In this document: positions 63,901-64,000 of the stretch, in pieces
How positions within the stretch are numbered: the stretch's first letter is position 1
Layout of the letters: every line of letters starts with the position of its first letter
Origin: Bacteroidales bacterium
GTDB taxonomy: Bacteria > Bacteroidota > Bacteroidia > Bacteroidales > P3
NCBI GenBank assembly: GCA_016296345.1
Contig: JAEDJL010000002.1
Coordinates: forward strand, 29,918 to 93,917
DNA length: 64,000 nt
Direction of reading: 5' to 3'
The notes under the pieces: generated by a model
Database searches by the model: none
Told to the model about the DNA's origin: nothing
What the model saw: only the letters and a program-made list of their open reading frames with translations
Program-made: the position numbers and the translations under genes

Positions 63901-64000
63901 TACCTGACCAGATGAATATACACGTCGAAAATTCCACACCAATGGAAGCAGGAGCTCAAGTCGGAGCATGGGTCAGAGTATTTATCGATTGGGACAGAAA
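54951..64000 (+). CDS. Giant multidomain secreted surface protein, 3' end outside window
   Basis: An ATG at 54951 opens a frame that stays open to the window edge (3,016 codons; the last bases read GAWVRVFIDWDR in the same frame). After a signal peptide (1-22, ANA-Q) I see a MAM/jelly-roll-like module (about 28-220, FENGIPAGW...WFIDDVRLF), a first parallel beta-helix (about 646-1127), an Ig-like module (about 1283-1320, DSIYWFKN...TTFYFSA), a lamin-tail-like domain (about 1326-1460), CARDB-like stretches, a second Ig-like copy (about 1663-1720, TIWYDDPAT...DTFYVGA), a second beta-helix (about 2034-2460), more CARDB-like repeats, a third Ig-like copy (about 2719-2800) and the start of a GEVED domain (from about 2929). 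This architecture is typical of T9SS cargo; the expected C-terminal sorting domain would lie beyond the window. Confidence 0.88.
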   Translation, partial: MRKYSLLTVLLLLLAAQFANAQGPTLLTHADFENGIPAGWTVSDPTNVVVYNNLAATGSKSVRMIPNSGEIMITSPTFQIPAGCATRLEFSHIPILNNQNGGRVEVRKPNGTWATLTLSGGDANPSCYDKSYGAGVQSGFDGSFKKVNYWQGNVNIPLSDLDSTYWRNEIFYLYSTLTASATEVQFRFVVPASTGAAANFSGWFIDDVRLFVASVAGNEVRVPRIRAINKAPTLANYPTCSDVLVSMQILDAGGAMSTAADAVKIEYKQQDDNGVFQPATVNMVLVDAATNTYEGHIPFNGFGQPTFWRVIATDSKGNQIRYPFVYDTYARYNTIRPYAGSKKIRETQTSNQELMIPTNKLSSMFQMRYSVEELTEAGFTAGEIGGLYYDVTQSAAGFVLPNFNLYIGNVSPDWVLETQYQYSASTLTNVYTNPTFVTPPVGQQYIQFNEPFLWDGVSDIMIKTCWGAVATAGGVTKVECISTSGDYRTGQFVQTGTSFVEACTAPFSSAEPLINYKVNFKFDFVDNCVLPVDAALSSVLAQPANQTVSANTNSNFGVYVRNDGSEPLSQIKVSYLSDDGSSGNATWNGNLAAGDSTVFNVTSSLNLTPGFRKVTAWTDILPPDVDWNTDNDTIVYEIVSCDGPMNGVYAIGNVSGVASSRKFEDFRQAFKVLEICGVGAPVTIKIDPANGIPYNDILRFPTTIQGASATNMVTFTSASTTTPAVFYVDDTLKGVYSAFDLSGTKFLRFENIKILPSKYYQDNLGGASAERNVVLMSSTTSNIEFKKCDFPASVVYGADNTQSVCSQVPTSIIEMSAANNITIDSCTFGAVATKVINIKGMSPAAMSSGIVLRNNTFNYEAVTINGTAIVSDNVVYAEYNNGLIVSGNTFVAAPDRPTVGGEKYAMMLQSSKDFNINKNTFSLEKITAIGLSQIINGSAKIANNKISINNTNTGVGNIHTSCIKFLSGAGVDIVYNNMYAADASLQGKQATALNLGSQGQTSAGINVKNNIIVSEGLGFAAWLKPTGESVNSFTLSNNMYYKAQSSSANPLFKYNTTNVEDAASWQTLTSETASYYTEDPLFAIWNDLNSTSTFLCEKGVAVAGVTDDFYGRSRPATNPCIGALEFEPPTSNIHVLSVTINNGDYEQTESGLAMYSSCNFGQETVSVSYRNISANTIPANTARMYYRIDNSTPVNGGAINHDIVPGEDYVFTFTQTADLSSTSTVATRTLTAYSSLVADTVNTNDTVRILINSRYQLPAMATQNINVNYGDAATVTITSNDSIYWFKNIDDQNYFLKSHVLTTEPLYSDTTFYFSANHEAPVLKITELQFSRTASVEEGITSPVPSWVTTANAYEVSNLGDGDIDLTNYKFIYYSGTTDNLPTTATKTYTFPDGYVLPANSSVVLLPVSATSISQDGVLGIGTGTVAINKKTGFVIKDAANAVVDAVAVNGGAFVAAHGVPGTIWNGLSSNLTLTGTAGVVRTSSSANTQAGWVKASATNPMTLGTYNNDLSVYENNGCLGHKAVCNIHIQNTPIYNPGIAEISIVGIEQDSVCTLGAEQIKVKISNMGLQPVSNIPISYWSVKNGGVFEQYTDTYTGTINPFEFAEFVLSQPLNLTSNTTNTTFDIFACTTLSEDIVHDNDTSSMQIVSLRTPTPPIASDVSIPYASSTTLTSTSPFTTIWYDDPATHVELSRDDYTTPLLYTTDTFYVGALLETASVEIVGTGTTTNANDAAPTPFAYSKQQVKEQYLLKAEELSSLGEGVITSLGFKVKTENANVTMTNYTIKMGMTSETELSTWLGNLQEVYSNSVTITKTPPMSEVWKDMSFTTPFYYDGASNLVIEVCYSTTTTTGKVKTYNSTTDFNSTIVYHSATNSACQYSGAPTATYSKRPNMQFGINKYGCQSERTQVVVNVAAAPSCEAGLPQVVAPQDNAIVMSGIATLVQVELKNFGTDVLSSVDLHWSINGVEQSVYNWTGSLAQNATEVVTVGSYTFISGEVELVVWLVKDCDSEQTNDTIRSHFSSCIGNNNSETIVTIGPDATDNYSSVGDLMADLTASGVCGPIRVEIKAGTYDEQITIPGISGLSETNYIRFVGLAADNSQTILTYTPAPSDEDKYVISMDGVENIHFENLTLQCADTTSVSSVNIENSSNISFTNVQMLSQKSITNTMLRVGKTSDLTISSSNFVGSAIQFEVFDTTSSLTMTNNNFLEFGLRGIKIDKAEDVVLTDNYLSTDTSKVVVTAIDLSNIGGNLQVMSNVVYLKKGTAIRTGMSLKKITATQFAPAFVANNAISMIGSRTSSSALAYVGIDIDTTDWMNVYYNTVYLEPSKGNNTASKCLSIGKVGSNIFVQNNNLDNSGKGYAYYVQTPGTQIALSNNNNYITNGSKFVYWLSDKTTLALLQTANSMDAQSVSVENSFVNDSILSLTFPTDIVRVAEPIDDVPVDIEGHFRPVSPKPTIGAYEYQFAGNDTGIPRIINPVQGDEYVEGDPMTVEVELKNFGNYSINSVDIVAVLKPSRDSETAIQTLNETWTGMLASLQSTTYTFTGTFIPPLNDPYTDDLYVMVYTVMDGDTVPMNDTAYTYFLSVPAKDVKLESTVQITERCVLRDVQIQTKIKNVGERNIEPGDIVQLTYWIEDRPDLTVTETLTFPYTDITTQTPYQNLQPGASLTYTFNTHADLYPLGTEDVAWRLWTCVKTVGDNQQLNDTASAAKIVNSKVSPPAPTVTDDYIPYGTWGHPMAEQVNNLPIKWYSNMNSADPFYSPSSYNTSKVYTTSQLFDDTTFYVGVNASGAYPCASDRTAVTVHLDPRAAVDASAHVVVEPPADAWVYMTTGDTIKVMLKNYGTQPISNIPVSYSVKPTSPSTAEATIVNEVCVETIQPNQQYIYTFNALADMSNPAKTYAVRAWTDMPGDYTALNDTTNATLLVRPKNGGTLYCAGNVGNAESLDISRVQLGTMDHPTTPSGNTYSNFTTDETVTMPVLYKGVPDQMNIHVENSTPMEAGAQVGAWVRVFIDWDR

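Noticed and set aside
1..64000. tRNA, rRNA, insertion sequences or integrase
   Set aside because: No cloverleaf, rRNA core, transposase or integrase sequence was recognised by reading. A covariance search could still reveal a small RNA.

Overview
The window looks like a chromosomal segment of an anaerobic, fermentative member of the Bacteroidota, most likely Bacteroidales. The evidence is a PorP/SprF protein and the gliding/secretion lipoprotein GldJ of the type IX secretion system (T9SS), families restricted to or typical of the phylum (DUF2027-Smr, DUF6089, DUF3109, DUF4369/TlpA proteins, GH92), and about fifteen upstream regions carrying the Bacteroidota promoter element TAnnTTTG, several with TTTG 19-20 bp further upstream. 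HydF ([FeFe]-hydrogenase maturation) and a B12-dependent class II ribonucleotide reductase suggest anaerobic life. No rRNA, tRNA or CRISPR array was recognised.

Layout. 1-7696 (+): a cut-off hypothetical gene, a membrane-anchored GH25 muramidase, a 2-hydroxyacid dehydrogenase, an iron alcohol dehydrogenase, a holin-like membrane protein, panC, a secreted alpha/beta hydrolase, lgt and gpmA. 7787-8980 (-): a class III aminotransferase. 9113-18271 (+): two tandem secreted thioredoxin-fold proteins, mpl, a DUF2027-Smr protein, a KefB-type antiporter and an aldehyde dehydrogenase. 18614-21180 (+): a porP/sprF-gldJ pair closed by a perfect 16-bp terminator stem. 21298-22308 (-): a RhuM-Fic protein.

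22309-33374 is an accessory region. After an unusual 1.1-kb intergenic stretch with interleaved inverted repeats and a T7G8 tract, six tightly packed co-directional genes (23461-32951) encode a C5 cytosine methyltransferase, a small nuclease-fold candidate, a GHKL (MORC/MutL-like) ATPase, a Z1 helicase-like ATPase, a DUF4420 PD-(D/E)XK protein and an AIPR protein. This is a complete-looking MORC-type restriction/phage-defence operon, visibly more AT-rich than its neighbours. It is the most interesting system in the window.

33375-44100: hydF, a DUF4810/DUF799 lipoprotein pair, radA, a GH92 mannosidase, a phosphodiesterase, a DUF6089 outer-membrane protein, PspC and an outer-membrane HhH protein. 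44141-54710: nrdJ (-), a sugar aminotransferase and galE (+), then a minus-strand operon glnS-OMP-cdd-CPBP, a DUF3109 gene and two small secreted hypotheticals. 54951 to the end: one uninterrupted reading frame of more than 3,000 codons for a secreted, multidomain surface protein, cut by the window edge.

A second theme is a family of 21-bp near-palindromic intergenic repeats (core AAAACGCCGTTTT) that occurs as phased four-unit arrays at five loci and as a single unit at a sixth, mostly just behind stop codons.
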